Below are positions 53,368 through 62,719 of a stretch of DNA of 64,000 nucleotides, in pieces. Below the pieces are notes generated by a model that was given only the letters and a program-made list of their open reading frames with translations, was not told where the DNA came from and searched no databases. Position 1 is the first letter of the stretch; every line of letters begins with the position of its first letter. This DNA comes from JADGHX01 sp963837755 (GTDB lineage Bacteria; Pseudomonadota; Gammaproteobacteria; Steroidobacterales; Steroidobacteraceae). Where the stretch lies: positions 1,798,001-1,862,000 of the forward strand of contig CAWIOP010000001.1 in the NCBI GenBank assembly GCA_963837755.1, written 5' to 3'. Both the position numbers and the translations under genes were made by a program.

Positions 53368-55815
53368 TCAGAAAGACCCTCGAACCCTCCTGAGGAGTTT
53401 GGCGCACTCGAGAATGATCAGCGGCACGCAGCCGAGGGCCAGCGAGAGAATGCACTCATGGAGGCTGAGCGGGCCAATCTGAAAGAGCTGCTGTGTCGCC
53501 GGGATGTGGTGAATGCCGAGCTGCACCAGCATGGACACCACAACAATCCCAAGCAACCTCAGGTTGGTGAATACGCCGACCTCCCAGAACGGTCGGTCAA
53601 CGTCGCGCGCGGCGAACGCGCGCAGCAGTTCACCAAAGACGAGCACGGAGAAAGCAAGGTTGCGCGCGGTCTCGAGGCCGCGTGCATCGAGCGCCCAGAC
53701 GAACACCGCGAGCACGACTACCGTCTGCATGAGACCGGTCAAGGCCACTGCGGACCACTCCCTGTGGCCAAGAATCGGCTCTGCGGGGGGGCGCGGCGGA
53801 CGCTGCATCACCTCGGGCCCCGTCGGTTCGGTGACGAGCGCCAGGGCAGGCAAGCCGTCGGTGACGAGATTGATCCAGAGCAGGTGCAGCGGCAGCAGTG
53901 GGAGCGGCAGCCCGATGATGGCCGCCACGAACATCACGCTGAGTTCGGCGGCATTGCCCGAAAGCAGATAAACGAGTGTCTTGCGGATATTGTCGAATAT
54001 GCCGCGACCTGCTTCGACCGCCGCCACGATGCTGGCGAAGTTGTCGTCGGTCAGGACGATGTCGGCGGCTTCGCGGGTCACTTCGGTACCTGTCCGACCC
54101 ATCGCGATGCCGATGTGCGCTTCGCGCAGCGCCGGCGCGTCGTTCACGCCATCCCCCGTCATCGCGACGATGGCGCCTTCCGATTTCCAGCGCCGCACGA
54201 TCCGAAGCTTGTCTTCAGGTGATGCGCGGGCATGCACGCGGTCCTCGGGTGACTCCCCACTCGCGAGCAGGCCCAACTCCCGTGCGATGGCTTTGGCCGT
54301 AACCGGATGATCTCCAGTGATCATGACCGTGCGGATGCCTGCGGCGCGAGCCTGCGCAATCGCATCGATGACCTCGGTGCGGGGCGGATCAGCGATTCCG
54401 ATCAGCCCGAGGACTTCGAGCTCGTCCTCCGTAGCGCGCGGCCCGAGGGCCACGGCCAGCACGCGCAGACCGCGTGCCGCCATTTCGTTGTGAGCCTCAG
54501 TCAGGCCGGGCGGCACGGTTCGCGCACGATCGAGAACGGTTTCGACCGCGCCCTTCACATAGAGCATCCTGTCCGCGCGCAGAATCGACATGCGCTTGCG
54601 ATCCGAGTCGAATGGATTGACCTCGACCCGAGGGCGCGCCGACTCGATAGCCGGCCGGTGAATCCCGCGTTCGGCGGCAGCCATCAGGATGGCGAGCTCT
54701 GTCGGATCTCCCACACCCGAACGCCCGTCCGCGGCAAGCTCGGCATCGGTACAGGCGGCGGCCGTATCGAGCAGCTCGCGGTGATCCGGCCCCCAGAGCT
54801 CCCGTACGACCATCACTCCCGTCGTCAGTGTGCCGGTCTTGTCAGTGCAGATGACCGTTGCGGAGCCGAGCGTCTCCACGGCGAGCAACCGGCGCACCAG
54901 CGCGTGCCTGGATGCCATGCGCTGCACCCCGACCGCGAGCGCGATGGTCACGACGGCGGGCAGCCCTTCGGGAACTGCGGCTACCGCAAGCGAAACCGCA
55001 GACAGAAAGACCTCGACGAGAGGAACATTGCGCACGGCGCCCAGCAGAGCGACGACCGCCACGATACCCAGACAGATGAAGAGCAATATGCGGCTTACCG
55101 CGGCAAGCCGCCGTTGCAGAGGCGTGGCTTCATCCTCGACGTTTGCCAACAGGTGAGCAATGTGGCCGAGCTCGGTCTGCATGCCCGTTGCGGTGACTTC
55201 CGCGATAGCGGACCCTGTTGCCACGGCCGTGCCCATAAAAACAGAGTCGTGCCGCTCAGCCGGCGGCGCATCACCCGGCGCCGCGGTGGTGGACTTCTGT
55301 GCGGGTGCGCTCTCACCGGTCAGAGCGGCTTCGACCGTGCTCAGCGCATGCGCCTCGAGCAGGCGAGCGTCTGCCGCCACCACGTCTCCGGCTTCGAGCA
55401 GCAGGAAATCTCCGGGCACGACCTGGGCCGCCGCGATCATCTCACTCTTGCCGTCGCGCAGGACGCGCGCGCGGGGCGCGGTGAGTGCTCGCAACGCCAG
55501 CACGGCGCGCTCTGCGCGATGCTCTTGCACAAAGCCGACAACCCCATTGATCAGCACGATGGCGCCGATCGCGATTGCATCGGCGAGCTCGCCGAGCCAG
55601 GCCGATACTGCGCAGGCGGCGATCAGCAGCAGCACGAGCGGGCTGGCGAACTGGTCGCGCAGAAGCTTCCACGGTGATGCGGGCCGCTCGCGCGCGATCT
55701 CGTTCGGGCCGACACGGTCCAGCCGGGCAGCGGCTTCGGCGGAAGTCAATCCATGGACGTGGCCTGCGTCAAATCCGGCAGGGGTAGCCGCATTTGGACA
55801 GTCCGTCGCGTTCAC
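53368..55815 (-). CDS. P-type (type II, Ca2+-like) cation-transporting ATPase
   Basis: 815 aa. N-terminal cation-ATPase domain (GLTSAEAAARLDRVGPNEI), actuator motif LTGESAPAQKS, TM4 ion site VAAVPEGLPAV, phosphorylation site CTDKTGTLTTG, then VMITGDHPVTAKAIA and hinge MTGDGVNDAPALREA. C-terminal membrane helices contain LLWINLVTDGLPALAL. The PEGLP and NLVTDGLPA motifs place it with SERCA/PMR1-like pumps (Ca2+ or Mn2+), not the CPx heavy-metal class. It begins 13 bp after the second CusA gene, so it may share the efflux operon transcript. Confidence 0.9.
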   Translation of the reverse strand: MNATDCPNAATPAGFDAGHVHGLTSAEAAARLDRVGPNEIARERPASPWKLLRDQFASPLVLLLIAACAVSAWLGELADAIAIGAIVLINGVVGFVQEHRAERAVLALRALTAPRARVLRDGKSEMIAAAQVVPGDFLLLEAGDVVAADARLLEAHALSTVEAALTGESAPAQKSTTAAPGDAPPAERHDSVFMGTAVATGSAIAEVTATGMQTELGHIAHLLANVEDEATPLQRRLAAVSRILLFICLGIVAVVALLGAVRNVPLVEVFLSAVSLAVAAVPEGLPAVVTIALAVGVQRMASRHALVRRLLAVETLGSATVICTDKTGTLTTGVMVVRELWGPDHRELLDTAAACTDAELAADGRSGVGDPTELAILMAAAERGIHRPAIESARPRVEVNPFDSDRKRMSILRADRMLYVKGAVETVLDRARTVPPGLTEAHNEMAARGLRVLAVALGPRATEDELEVLGLIGIADPPRTEVIDAIAQARAAGIRTVMITGDHPVTAKAIARELGLLASGESPEDRVHARASPEDKLRIVRRWKSEGAIVAMTGDGVNDAPALREAHIGIAMGRTGTEVTREAADIVLTDDNFASIVAAVEAGRGIFDNIRKTLVYLLSGNAAELSVMFVAAIIGLPLPLLPLHLLWINLVTDGLPALALVTEPTGPEVMQRPPRPPAEPILGHREWSAVALTGLMQTVVVLAVFVWALDARGLETARNLAFSVLVFGELLRAFAARDVDRPFWEVGVFTNLRLLGIVVVSMLVQLGIHHIPATQQLFQIGPLSLHECILSLALGCVPLIILECAKLLRRVRGSF

Positions 55816-55828
55816 TGCATGTGCTCAA

Positions 55829-58800
55829 CTATGGCTCGGCCGTGCTGGCGGGTAGCCGCAGTTCGGCCCGGACCTGATGTCGACGCCAGATCGTGTACAC
55901 AGCCGGCAGGACCAGAAGGGTCAGGAACATGCAAGACCATAGACCGCCCACTACCGGCGCGGCTGTTCGCGCGGAGAGATCCGCACCCACTCCGGACTCG
56001 AACAGTAGCGGCATGAGTCCGAGCACGGTGGTGGCGACGGTCATGAGCATCGGACGCAGGCACTTTGCGGCGCCTTGCAGTACGGCGCCGTCGACATCTT
56101 TCAGTGATCGCAGGCGTCCCTGCGTACGCCACTCATTGAAGGCCTGGTCGAGGTACACCACGACTACGATGCCCGTCTGGGCCGCCACGCCGCCGACGGC
56201 GATGAGCCCCACCCAGACTGCGGTCGAGAGGTTGTAGTCGAGCAGCGCCAGCAACCAGACCGCGCCCGCAATGGCGAACGGCAGGCTGAGGAGAACCAGC
56301 CCGGTCTGCGCCCAGCCACGCAGGGAGAGGTAGAGAAGCGCAACAATCAGCACGAGCGTGAATGGCAGCACGATACGCATGCGTGCCTGCATGTCCCTCA
56401 TGAATTCGTACTGTCCGGTCCATTGCAGACGCAAACCGGGCGGCAGCTGCAGCTGCTGCTCGACAAGCTCCTTCGCATCGATCACCCATCCGCCGAGGTC
56501 GCGCTGTGAGGCATCGATATCGGCGAAGACGTAGCCGACCAGCACGCCGTCTTCGTCTTTGATCATGGGTGGACCCGTCACGACACGCACATCCGCGAGC
56601 GTGCCGAGCGGCACGGCACTGCCGCTTTGCTGCGCGCGATCCCAGGCATCGGCAGTGGGCAAGTCGTTCCCGGCGCCCGACATGACGCTGCCACCACCGG
56701 TCGGTGCCGTCGCCGCGCCGCCCATCCCGCCCATTCCACCGCGCCCGCTGGAGCGGACTGCCGGTTCTGCCATCCCGGCGCTGCCGCGCCCGGCGCCCTC
56801 ACCGCCACCCATTACAAGGGCCTGTGGCGCGGGAATCGGCACGAGAAGCGCGCGCAGAGACTCAGGATCTGCACGGAAGTCGGCGGCGTATCGCACGTTG
56901 ACCGAATACCGGGCCCGACCCGCGATGACCGTCGAGACCGGCATGCCGCCAATGGCCGCCTCCACGATGTCCTGCACATCGCGGACTGTGAGGCCGAAAC
57001 GCGCGATGGCCTCGCGATCCGGCACGATGTCGATGTACTCGCGTCCGGTCTGTCGCTCGGCAAAGGTGCTGCGCGTACCGCGCACCCCGCGCAGCAGCCC
57101 CTCGAGTTCCAGGCTCACCCGCTCGATGCCTTCGAGGTCCGGCCCGAATACCTTGACGCCCACTGGCGTACGCACGCCGGTCGTCAGCATGTCGATGCGG
57201 GTGCGAATGGGCGGGGAGATCGCCATCTGGTAGCCGGGCATGCGAAGAGCGGCATCCAGGTCGCGCGACAATTCGGCGATCGTGCGCTTGTGCTCAGCCG
57301 GCCACACCATTCCGAGTACGCCAGCCAGCCAGCCCGGCGCCCAGCTGCTGTACCAGCGCGCCACCGGACGCCGCGGCCAGCGGTCGCGAGGATGCAGGGT
57401 GACGACAGTTTCGTTCATGTCGAGCTGCGCCGGATCCGTTGCGGTTTCGGCGCGGCCGGCTTTGCCATGAACGGAGGCGACCTCAGGGAAGCTCATGATC
57501 ACCCGATCCTGCGCGGTGAGCGCGCGGCGCGCTTCCTCGATCGAAATGCCGGGGAAGGTCGTCGGCATGACGAGGAGGGATCCTTCATCGAGCGGTGGCA
57601 TGAACTCCGATCCCAGTCGCAGGAAGACCGGAATTGTCCCGAGCATGATCACGGCGGCAATCGCCGTGACGAGCACGCGCTGGCGCACGATGAGCGCCAC
57701 GATCGGTCGATAGAGGCGGCCAAGAAAGCGCGTGACCGGATTCTCTTCCGGCGATCGAAAGCGTCCACGCAGCAGCAGAATCATGAGCGGCGGCGCCAGC
57801 GTGATCGACAGGAGCGCCGCGGCAAACATCGCGAGGGTTTTGGTGTAGGCGAGCGGCTCGAACAGTCGCCCCGCCTGGCCGGCCAGCGTGAAGATGGGCA
57901 GGAAGCTGACCGTGATCAGCAGCAGCGAGAAGAAGATCGGCCGCCCGACCTCTTTGCAGGACTCGATGATGATGCGTCGACGATCCGCCTCGGAGGGTGC
58001 TCCCGCCAGCCTGGTATGAGCATTCTCGATGAGCACGATGGCGGCGTCCGAGAGCTCGCCCACCGCGATCGCGATGCCGCCAAGAGACATGATGTTCGAG
58101 GTGAGGCCAAGATAGCGGATGCCGATGAACGACAGCAGCACGGAGAGCGGCAGAATGATTACCGCGACCAGCGCCGATCGCGCGTGCATCAGGAAGACGA
58201 GGCAGATGACGGCGATGATGATGCCTTCTTCGATCAGCGTCAGGCGCAGCGTCGCAACCGATCCGCGGATGAGCTCGGAACGATCGTAGGTGGGCACCAG
58301 CCGTACACCCTCCGGCAGAGTCAGGTCGCCGATCTCCTGCTTCAGCGACTCGATGACATCGAGCGCGTTGGCGCCGATGCGCATGACGACGATGCCGCCG
58401 ACAGCCTCGCCGCGGCCGTTCCAGTCCGCTGCGCCTCGTCGGATGTCGGGACCGAACTGCACGGTCGCCACATCCCGTAGGCGCACCGGCGCGCCTCCCG
58501 CGCCGATTGTCACGACACTGAGCTCCAGGTCCTCGAGTCCGCTGACGTACCCACGTCCCCGCAGCACGAACTCGCGCCCGGCCATCTCGAGCACGCGTGC
58601 GCCGACTTCGGCATTCGCATCGCGCACCGAGCGGGTGACATCGGCAGGCGTAACGCCAAAGGTGGTGAGTTTTGCCGGATCGAGCAGCACCTGATACTGG
58701 CGCTCGAAACCGCCGAGGCTTGCGACTTCGGCAACGCCCTGGACACCCTGCAGGGCAGGGCGCACGGTGAAGTCCTGCAGGCTCCGCAGCTCCGCGAGGT

Positions 58801-59254
58801 TCAGCCGCCCGGTCGTGTCTTCGAGCACGTATTGATAAATCCAGCCGACGCCACTCGCATCGGGTCCGAGCGTGGGTACGACGCCGGTTGGCAGCTGCTG
58901 TTGCACGCGCCCCATCTGCTCGAGCACGCGAGTGCGCGCCCAATAGATGTCGGTCCCGTCTTCGAAGATGGCATAGATGAAGCTCATCCCGAACATCGAA
59001 TAGCCGCGCACGGTGCGTACGCCCGGGGTACTCTGCAATGCACGCACGAGGGGATACGTGATCTGGTCCTCGACGAGATCGGGGCTGCGCCCCATCCATT
59101 CGCTGAACACGATGACCTGCGGATCGGAGAGATCCGGGATCGCATCAAGCGGGGTCTTGCGGATGGAGTCGACGGCCCAGAGGGCCAATATGAGTACGCT
59201 ACCGAAGACGATCCAGCGGTGCTGCGCCGACCATTCGATGATGCGCTCGACCAT
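55829..59254 (-). CDS. CusA/CzcA-family RND metal pump with a Gly/Met-rich insertion
   Basis: 1141 aa, about 80-100 longer than usual. Starts MVERIIEWSAQHRWIVFGSV. HME-RND features are TPLDAIPDLSDPQVIVFSEW, the TM4 relay region IMSLGGIAIAVGELSDAAIV, RLGSEFMPPLDEGSLLVMPT and a normal C-terminus. Between about residues 811 and 875 (56630-56820) there is a low-complexity loop rich in Gly, Ala and Met (GRGGMGGMGGAATAPTG), inserted in the second porter half. A shorter insertion with RRPVARWYSSWAPGWLAG lies near residue 630. Follows its adaptor gene by 2 bp. Confidence 0.9.
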   Translation of the reverse strand: MVERIIEWSAQHRWIVFGSVLILALWAVDSIRKTPLDAIPDLSDPQVIVFSEWMGRSPDLVEDQITYPLVRALQSTPGVRTVRGYSMFGMSFIYAIFEDGTDIYWARTRVLEQMGRVQQQLPTGVVPTLGPDASGVGWIYQYVLEDTTGRLNLAELRSLQDFTVRPALQGVQGVAEVASLGGFERQYQVLLDPAKLTTFGVTPADVTRSVRDANAEVGARVLEMAGREFVLRGRGYVSGLEDLELSVVTIGAGGAPVRLRDVATVQFGPDIRRGAADWNGRGEAVGGIVVMRIGANALDVIESLKQEIGDLTLPEGVRLVPTYDRSELIRGSVATLRLTLIEEGIIIAVICLVFLMHARSALVAVIILPLSVLLSFIGIRYLGLTSNIMSLGGIAIAVGELSDAAIVLIENAHTRLAGAPSEADRRRIIIESCKEVGRPIFFSLLLITVSFLPIFTLAGQAGRLFEPLAYTKTLAMFAAALLSITLAPPLMILLLRGRFRSPEENPVTRFLGRLYRPIVALIVRQRVLVTAIAAVIMLGTIPVFLRLGSEFMPPLDEGSLLVMPTTFPGISIEEARRALTAQDRVIMSFPEVASVHGKAGRAETATDPAQLDMNETVVTLHPRDRWPRRPVARWYSSWAPGWLAGVLGMVWPAEHKRTIAELSRDLDAALRMPGYQMAISPPIRTRIDMLTTGVRTPVGVKVFGPDLEGIERVSLELEGLLRGVRGTRSTFAERQTGREYIDIVPDREAIARFGLTVRDVQDIVEAAIGGMPVSTVIAGRARYSVNVRYAADFRADPESLRALLVPIPAPQALVMGGGEGAGRGSAGMAEPAVRSSGRGGMGGMGGAATAPTGGGSVMSGAGNDLPTADAWDRAQQSGSAVPLGTLADVRVVTGPPMIKDEDGVLVGYVFADIDASQRDLGGWVIDAKELVEQQLQLPPGLRLQWTGQYEFMRDMQARMRIVLPFTLVLIVALLYLSLRGWAQTGLVLLSLPFAIAGAVWLLALLDYNLSTAVWVGLIAVGGVAAQTGIVVVVYLDQAFNEWRTQGRLRSLKDVDGAVLQGAAKCLRPMLMTVATTVLGLMPLLFESGVGADLSARTAAPVVGGLWSCMFLTLLVLPAVYTIWRRHQVRAELRLPASTAEP

Positions 59255-59256
59255 GG

Positions 59257-60516
59257 TCAGGGCCGGTGGCCGGAATGCTCCGCTGGCGGAGCCGTCTCGT
59301 CTTTGACATCCGCGCCGTCGTCCGCAGGTTTTTCACCGTGACCGAAATGTCCGCCAGCGCCCGATGCGCGCAACCGGCTTTCGGAGTCGATCAGGAACAC
59401 GCCGGCGGTGACTACCTGCTCGCCGGGTGAGAGGCCCTCGATTACTTCGAGGCGATCGGCGAGCCGTGTGCCGAGCCGCACGGTGCGTGGCTCGAGCACT
59501 CCTTCGGCTGTACGCACGAACACATGCTGGGTGTTGCCCGTATCAACCACCGCGTCGCGCGCGATGGTGAGTGCTTCGCGCGCGGCTGCGCCGAACGAAG
59601 CCGTTCCATACAGACCGGGACGTAGCGTGGCATCGGAGTTCTGGACGACGAAGCGCACGCGGACGGTGCGCGTGCGCTCGCTCAGCGTCGGATAGACGAA
59701 ATCGATCTTTGCGGGGAAGGGTGGGCGGCCAGATGACGGAAACGTCAACATCGCTGTGCCGCCGACCTTCAATTGCGTGGATTCAGATTCAGGCACCTCC
59801 GCCAGCACCCAGACTCGCGAGAGATCGGCGATGGTCACGAGCTCCGTGGACGGATCCACGGCCGTCCCGACGGTGACGCCACGTCGCAAGACCACGCCGC
59901 TGCGGGGAGCGACAACGGTCACGAGGCGGCGCGCCGATCCGGTGCGCTCGAGCGCCGCGATGTCAGAGACGCTCATTCCCAACACCGTCAAACGCGTGCG
60001 GCCGGCCTCCAGCACCGCGCTGCCTGGCGCGCCGCGACTTTGGCGCAAGGCGGCCAGATACTCATTCTGCGAAGCGAAGAGTTCCTGCGAGAACACTTCG
60101 GCGAGCGGTTGTCCCGCGCGCACGGACTGTCCCGTCGTATTGACATGAAGCTGCTCGACCCAGCCAGACACCCGCGTGTGCACGTGTGAGATGCGGCTCT
60201 CATCGGTCGTGACGATCGCCGTATGCCGAGCGGCGCTCGTGACCCGCTCCAGACGCGCGGATTCGAACTGCACGCCAAAGCGCTCGAATTGCCCGGAGCC
60301 AATGGAAACCGGCACGCGGGTTGCGCTGACGGGCGCTTTGGAGGCTGATCGCGTGGGCTCCGATTTCCCGGACGACGCCGCCTGCGGCGTGTGGTGCCGT
60401 GTGAAGGGCCAACCGTGGCGCGCGTCCTGGACGACCAGGAATCCAACGATCAGGACGACGACACCCACACCCCACATCCATGGGGGCAGCTGCGAGGCTC
60501 TTGAGCGAAGAGTCAT
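59257..60516 (-). CDS. CusB-type adaptor with His-rich tail
   Basis: 419 aa from ATG 60516, whose ATGA overlaps the stop of the channel gene. N-terminal anchor PWMWGVGVVVLIVGFLVV, then hairpin/lipoyl (ISHVHTRVSGWVEQLHVNTT) and barrel domains (TVRVRFVVQNSDATLRPGLY). It lacks the N-terminal YHDPM/YMDM metal domain of the first system. Its C-terminal 35 residues are rich in His and acids (GHFGHGEKPADDG ... PPAEHSGHRP), a possible metal-binding tail. Confidence 0.88.
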   Translation of the reverse strand: MTLRSRASQLPPWMWGVGVVVLIVGFLVVQDARHGWPFTRHHTPQAASSGKSEPTRSASKAPVSATRVPVSIGSGQFERFGVQFESARLERVTSAARHTAIVTTDESRISHVHTRVSGWVEQLHVNTTGQSVRAGQPLAEVFSQELFASQNEYLAALRQSRGAPGSAVLEAGRTRLTVLGMSVSDIAALERTGSARRLVTVVAPRSGVVLRRGVTVGTAVDPSTELVTIADLSRVWVLAEVPESESTQLKVGGTAMLTFPSSGRPPFPAKIDFVYPTLSERTRTVRVRFVVQNSDATLRPGLYGTASFGAAAREALTIARDAVVDTGNTQHVFVRTAEGVLEPRTVRLGTRLADRLEVIEGLSPGEQVVTAGVFLIDSESRLRASGAGGHFGHGEKPADDGADVKDETAPPAEHSGHRP

Positions 60517-61802
60517 GGCGCACCCGGCCGAGATGTGTTTTCGCCGGCGGCCCTTTCGAGGCGAGCCCATGCCGTACTCGCGGTAGTCTCCGCCATGACG
60601 AGCTCGCTGCGTGCCTCCCACAGGGCGCGTGAGGCCTCGACGACTGACACGAGTGTGCTCTGCCCGGCACCATAAGCGGCCAACGCCGCATCTACGGCCA
60701 TTTGCGCGCGAGGGATGATTTCAGTCTCCAGAGACCTGCGTGTTTCGCGCGTGGACTCCACTTCAGCGCGCGCGGAGGCAATCTCGCCTTCAATCATGCG
60801 TTGCATGGCCAGGAGGTCCGCGTTCGCCATGCGTTCCATTGCGCGTGCTTCAGAAACTCCGGCACGCAAAGAGCCGCGCCAGAGCGGCACACTCACGCCG
60901 ATCATGAGCATCGCGCCGGGTCCTTCTGCCATGGTCGAAGCCCGCCCGGCGCGCACGGTCGCCATCGGGCGATACATCGAGCGCATCACATCGATTTCGG
61001 CGGCCGAGCGCTCGACCTCCGCCGCGCCGGCCCGAAGTTCCGGGCGCATGCGGGTGGCGGACTCCTGCAGCCTTTCAACAGGCGGCAGCGCCTGGTCGGT
61101 CGCGCTGAGCTCGAGCTCACCGATGGGGGTACCGGTCGCACGTCCCATGCTCGCGTTGAGCATGGCTTCGGCGGCCCTCGTCTGTGCCGCGAGAGAGCGC
61201 TGTGCCGCTTCGATCCGTGCGGTCTCAACTTCCGCCCGCAGCACGTCCGCCTGGACTCCCGTGCCGCCGGCATACCGCGCGGCCGCGGCGGCGACGAGCT
61301 CTCGACCGAGCTGAAGTTGTTGTTCGAGCACAGTCGCCATGCGGCGGCGCTCGCGTAACATGAAGAAAGCCTGCTGCACATCGAGGACGACATCGAGCAG
61401 GATCGTTTCTGAGAGGGCTGTGGCTCGCGCCGCATCGGCATGTGCTACGCGACGACGCTGAGCGCGCACGCCCGAGAGTGGAAAACGCTGTTCGACGGCG
61501 ATGCTCCAGTCGTACCGTCGTCCACCTTCCTCATCCATCATCCTGAACGGATAGTGGTCGACGGAGGGCGAGATCATCGGATCTTCGAGCGCGCCGACAA
61601 TGGCGGGACGTTCGGCGAGCGCCTCTGCGCGAGCGCGGGCGGCGGCTATCTCTCCTCTGTTCGCACGAGCCTCGCGGATGACGTCGGAAAGCTCGAGCGG
61701 TCGTCCGGACGCGATGGGGGCGTCCTGCGCACGCGCAATCATTACGACTGCGCACGCCATGGCCGCGCCTGCAATCATCCGATAAGAACATGCGCCAAGC
61801 AT
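60513..61802 (-). CDS. TolC-family outer-membrane channel of the second Cus system
   Basis: 429 aa. Signal peptide MLGACSYRMIAGAAMACAVVMI-ARA. TolC repeats are ELSDVIREARANRGEIAAAR, LEDPMISPSVDHYPFRM and SIAVEQRFPLSGVRAQRRRVA, mirrored by LMIGVSVPLWRGSLRAGVSEA. The middle is unusually Met- and Arg-rich. First structural gene of the second efflux tripartite set (C-B-A order on the minus strand). Confidence 0.9.
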   Translation of the reverse strand: MLGACSYRMIAGAAMACAVVMIARAQDAPIASGRPLELSDVIREARANRGEIAAARARAEALAERPAIVGALEDPMISPSVDHYPFRMMDEEGGRRYDWSIAVEQRFPLSGVRAQRRRVAHADAARATALSETILLDVVLDVQQAFFMLRERRRMATVLEQQLQLGRELVAAAAARYAGGTGVQADVLRAEVETARIEAAQRSLAAQTRAAEAMLNASMGRATGTPIGELELSATDQALPPVERLQESATRMRPELRAGAAEVERSAAEIDVMRSMYRPMATVRAGRASTMAEGPGAMLMIGVSVPLWRGSLRAGVSEARAMERMANADLLAMQRMIEGEIASARAEVESTRETRRSLETEIIPRAQMAVDAALAAYGAGQSTLVSVVEASRALWEARSELVMAETTASTAWARLERAAGENTSRPGAP

Positions 61803-61949
61803 CGTGAAGGATCTGTGAGTAGCGCGAGTGGGGCCATGCGTACGTTATGGCGCCGTCGAAGTGCCCGCGTGCTCCGGAGAGCTCTGGATGCAGCTCTCCC
61901 GGGACGTGGGAAGGAAGCGGGGCGGGGCCACTCGCCCAAACCGTGCCGG

Positions 61950-62294
61950 TTACTTGGCCAGCTCGGCGGCGACTCCCTCCGCTTCCTTCGCAGCATCCTC
62001 GTAGAACTTCGCGAGCTTGTCGCAATGCTTGGCGACAGTCTCGTAGTTGGCACCACCCTTCGCCGGGGTACGGCCCCTGTACAGCTGGGCCAGCTTGCGG
62101 TGCGAGTCGGCCTTTTCGCGCAGCTGCGTTGCTTCGCTCTTGTACTCGGTGGCAACTTCCTTATCGGGCCGGTGATCCATTTCCGACTTGTGCATGTGCA
62201 TGGGAGGCTTGCTCTCCTGCGCAAGAGTCAGCGGCCCAACAGCAAACAATGTCACTGCGCTCAGGCAAGCGAGTGCGCCTAATCGACGATTCAT
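61950..62294 (-). CDS. Small exported His/Met-rich helical protein
   Basis: 114 aa; ATG at 62294 with GGGAGAAGG upstream. Signal peptide MNRRLGALACLSAVTLFAVG ... TLAQE. The mature start PPMHMHKSEMDHRPDKE has a run of Met and His like soft-metal-binding loops. The rest is amphipathic helix (KSEATQLREKADSHRKLAQLYRG ... AKHCDKLAKFYEDAAKEAEG). It lies 147 bp upstream of the channel gene on the same strand. A periplasmic metallochaperone or sensor is plausible. Confidence 0.7.
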   Translation of the reverse strand: MNRRLGALACLSAVTLFAVGPLTLAQESKPPMHMHKSEMDHRPDKEVATEYKSEATQLREKADSHRKLAQLYRGRTPAKGGANYETVAKHCDKLAKFYEDAAKEAEGVAAELAK

Positions 62295-62375
62295 GTGCCT
62301 TCTCCCTAGCTTAAGAGGAATTGATCGAGCGTTCAGCTTGAGCTTGGTTAGCGTAGTAGCCGGGAACCCACTCGT

Positions 62376-62397
62376 CACTGCGGGATAGCCCGCAGTG
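62376..62397. promoter_or_regulatory. Perfect 9-bp inverted repeat upstream of the small exported gene
   Basis: CACTGCGGG-ATAG-CCCGCAGTG, 82 bp before the ATG at 62294, where an operator or leader hairpin of the second Cus operon would lie. It could equally be a terminator for a lost gene. Confidence 0.45.
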
Positions 62398-62478
62398 CCT
62401 GAGGAACACTCCCTAAGCGTCGATGGTCCGAAATGGTGCGGTCTTCGGCGGGCATTCACCGCGTGAGACGTCGCTGCA

Positions 62479-62664
62479 GCTAGTGCCGCGCTCCCTCGGC
62501 GGATGCGAGCAGCCATCCGGAAACCGGCAGGGCGAATAAGAGAGCGTAGAACGCAACGTGAACGGCCCGCGCAAAGGTGCGGGGCTCATCCGCCTCGACG
62601 TCGCCGCCCAGCCCGGTCCAGAGCACGATGATCAAGGCGACCGTGATCCAGTGAAAAGCCTGGC
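62479..62664 (-). pseudogene. Cytochrome b561-like fragment
   Basis: The minus-strand frame GQAFHWITVALIIVLWTGLG, then ARAVHVAFYALLFALPVSGW and LLASAEGARH to a TAG, is the first two membrane helices of a cytochrome b561-type protein with two heme-ligand-like His. No start codon precedes it and helices 3-4 are missing. Confidence 0.6.
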
Positions 62665-62697
62665 CGCAGGATCTCGCGCGCGCACGAGATCCTGCGG
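62664..62697 (-). terminator. Terminator of the right-edge TonB receptor gene
   Basis: Perfect 13-bp stem (CCGCAGGATCTCG and complement) with an 8-nt CGCGCGCA loop. On the minus strand it lies 22 bp after the receptor stop and is followed by CCAGGCTTTTC, a weak T-tract. Confidence 0.7.
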
Positions 62698-62719
62698 CAG
62701 GTCTTTAAACACGCGGACG

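Noticed and set aside
54307..55677. 456-codon plus-strand frame opposite the P-type ATPase
   Set aside because: His/Arg-rich, no motif; the minus-strand frame carries every ATPase signature.
56627..58480. 617-codon plus-strand frame opposite the second CusA
   Set aside because: Antisense shadow of a strongly coding frame in high-GC DNA.
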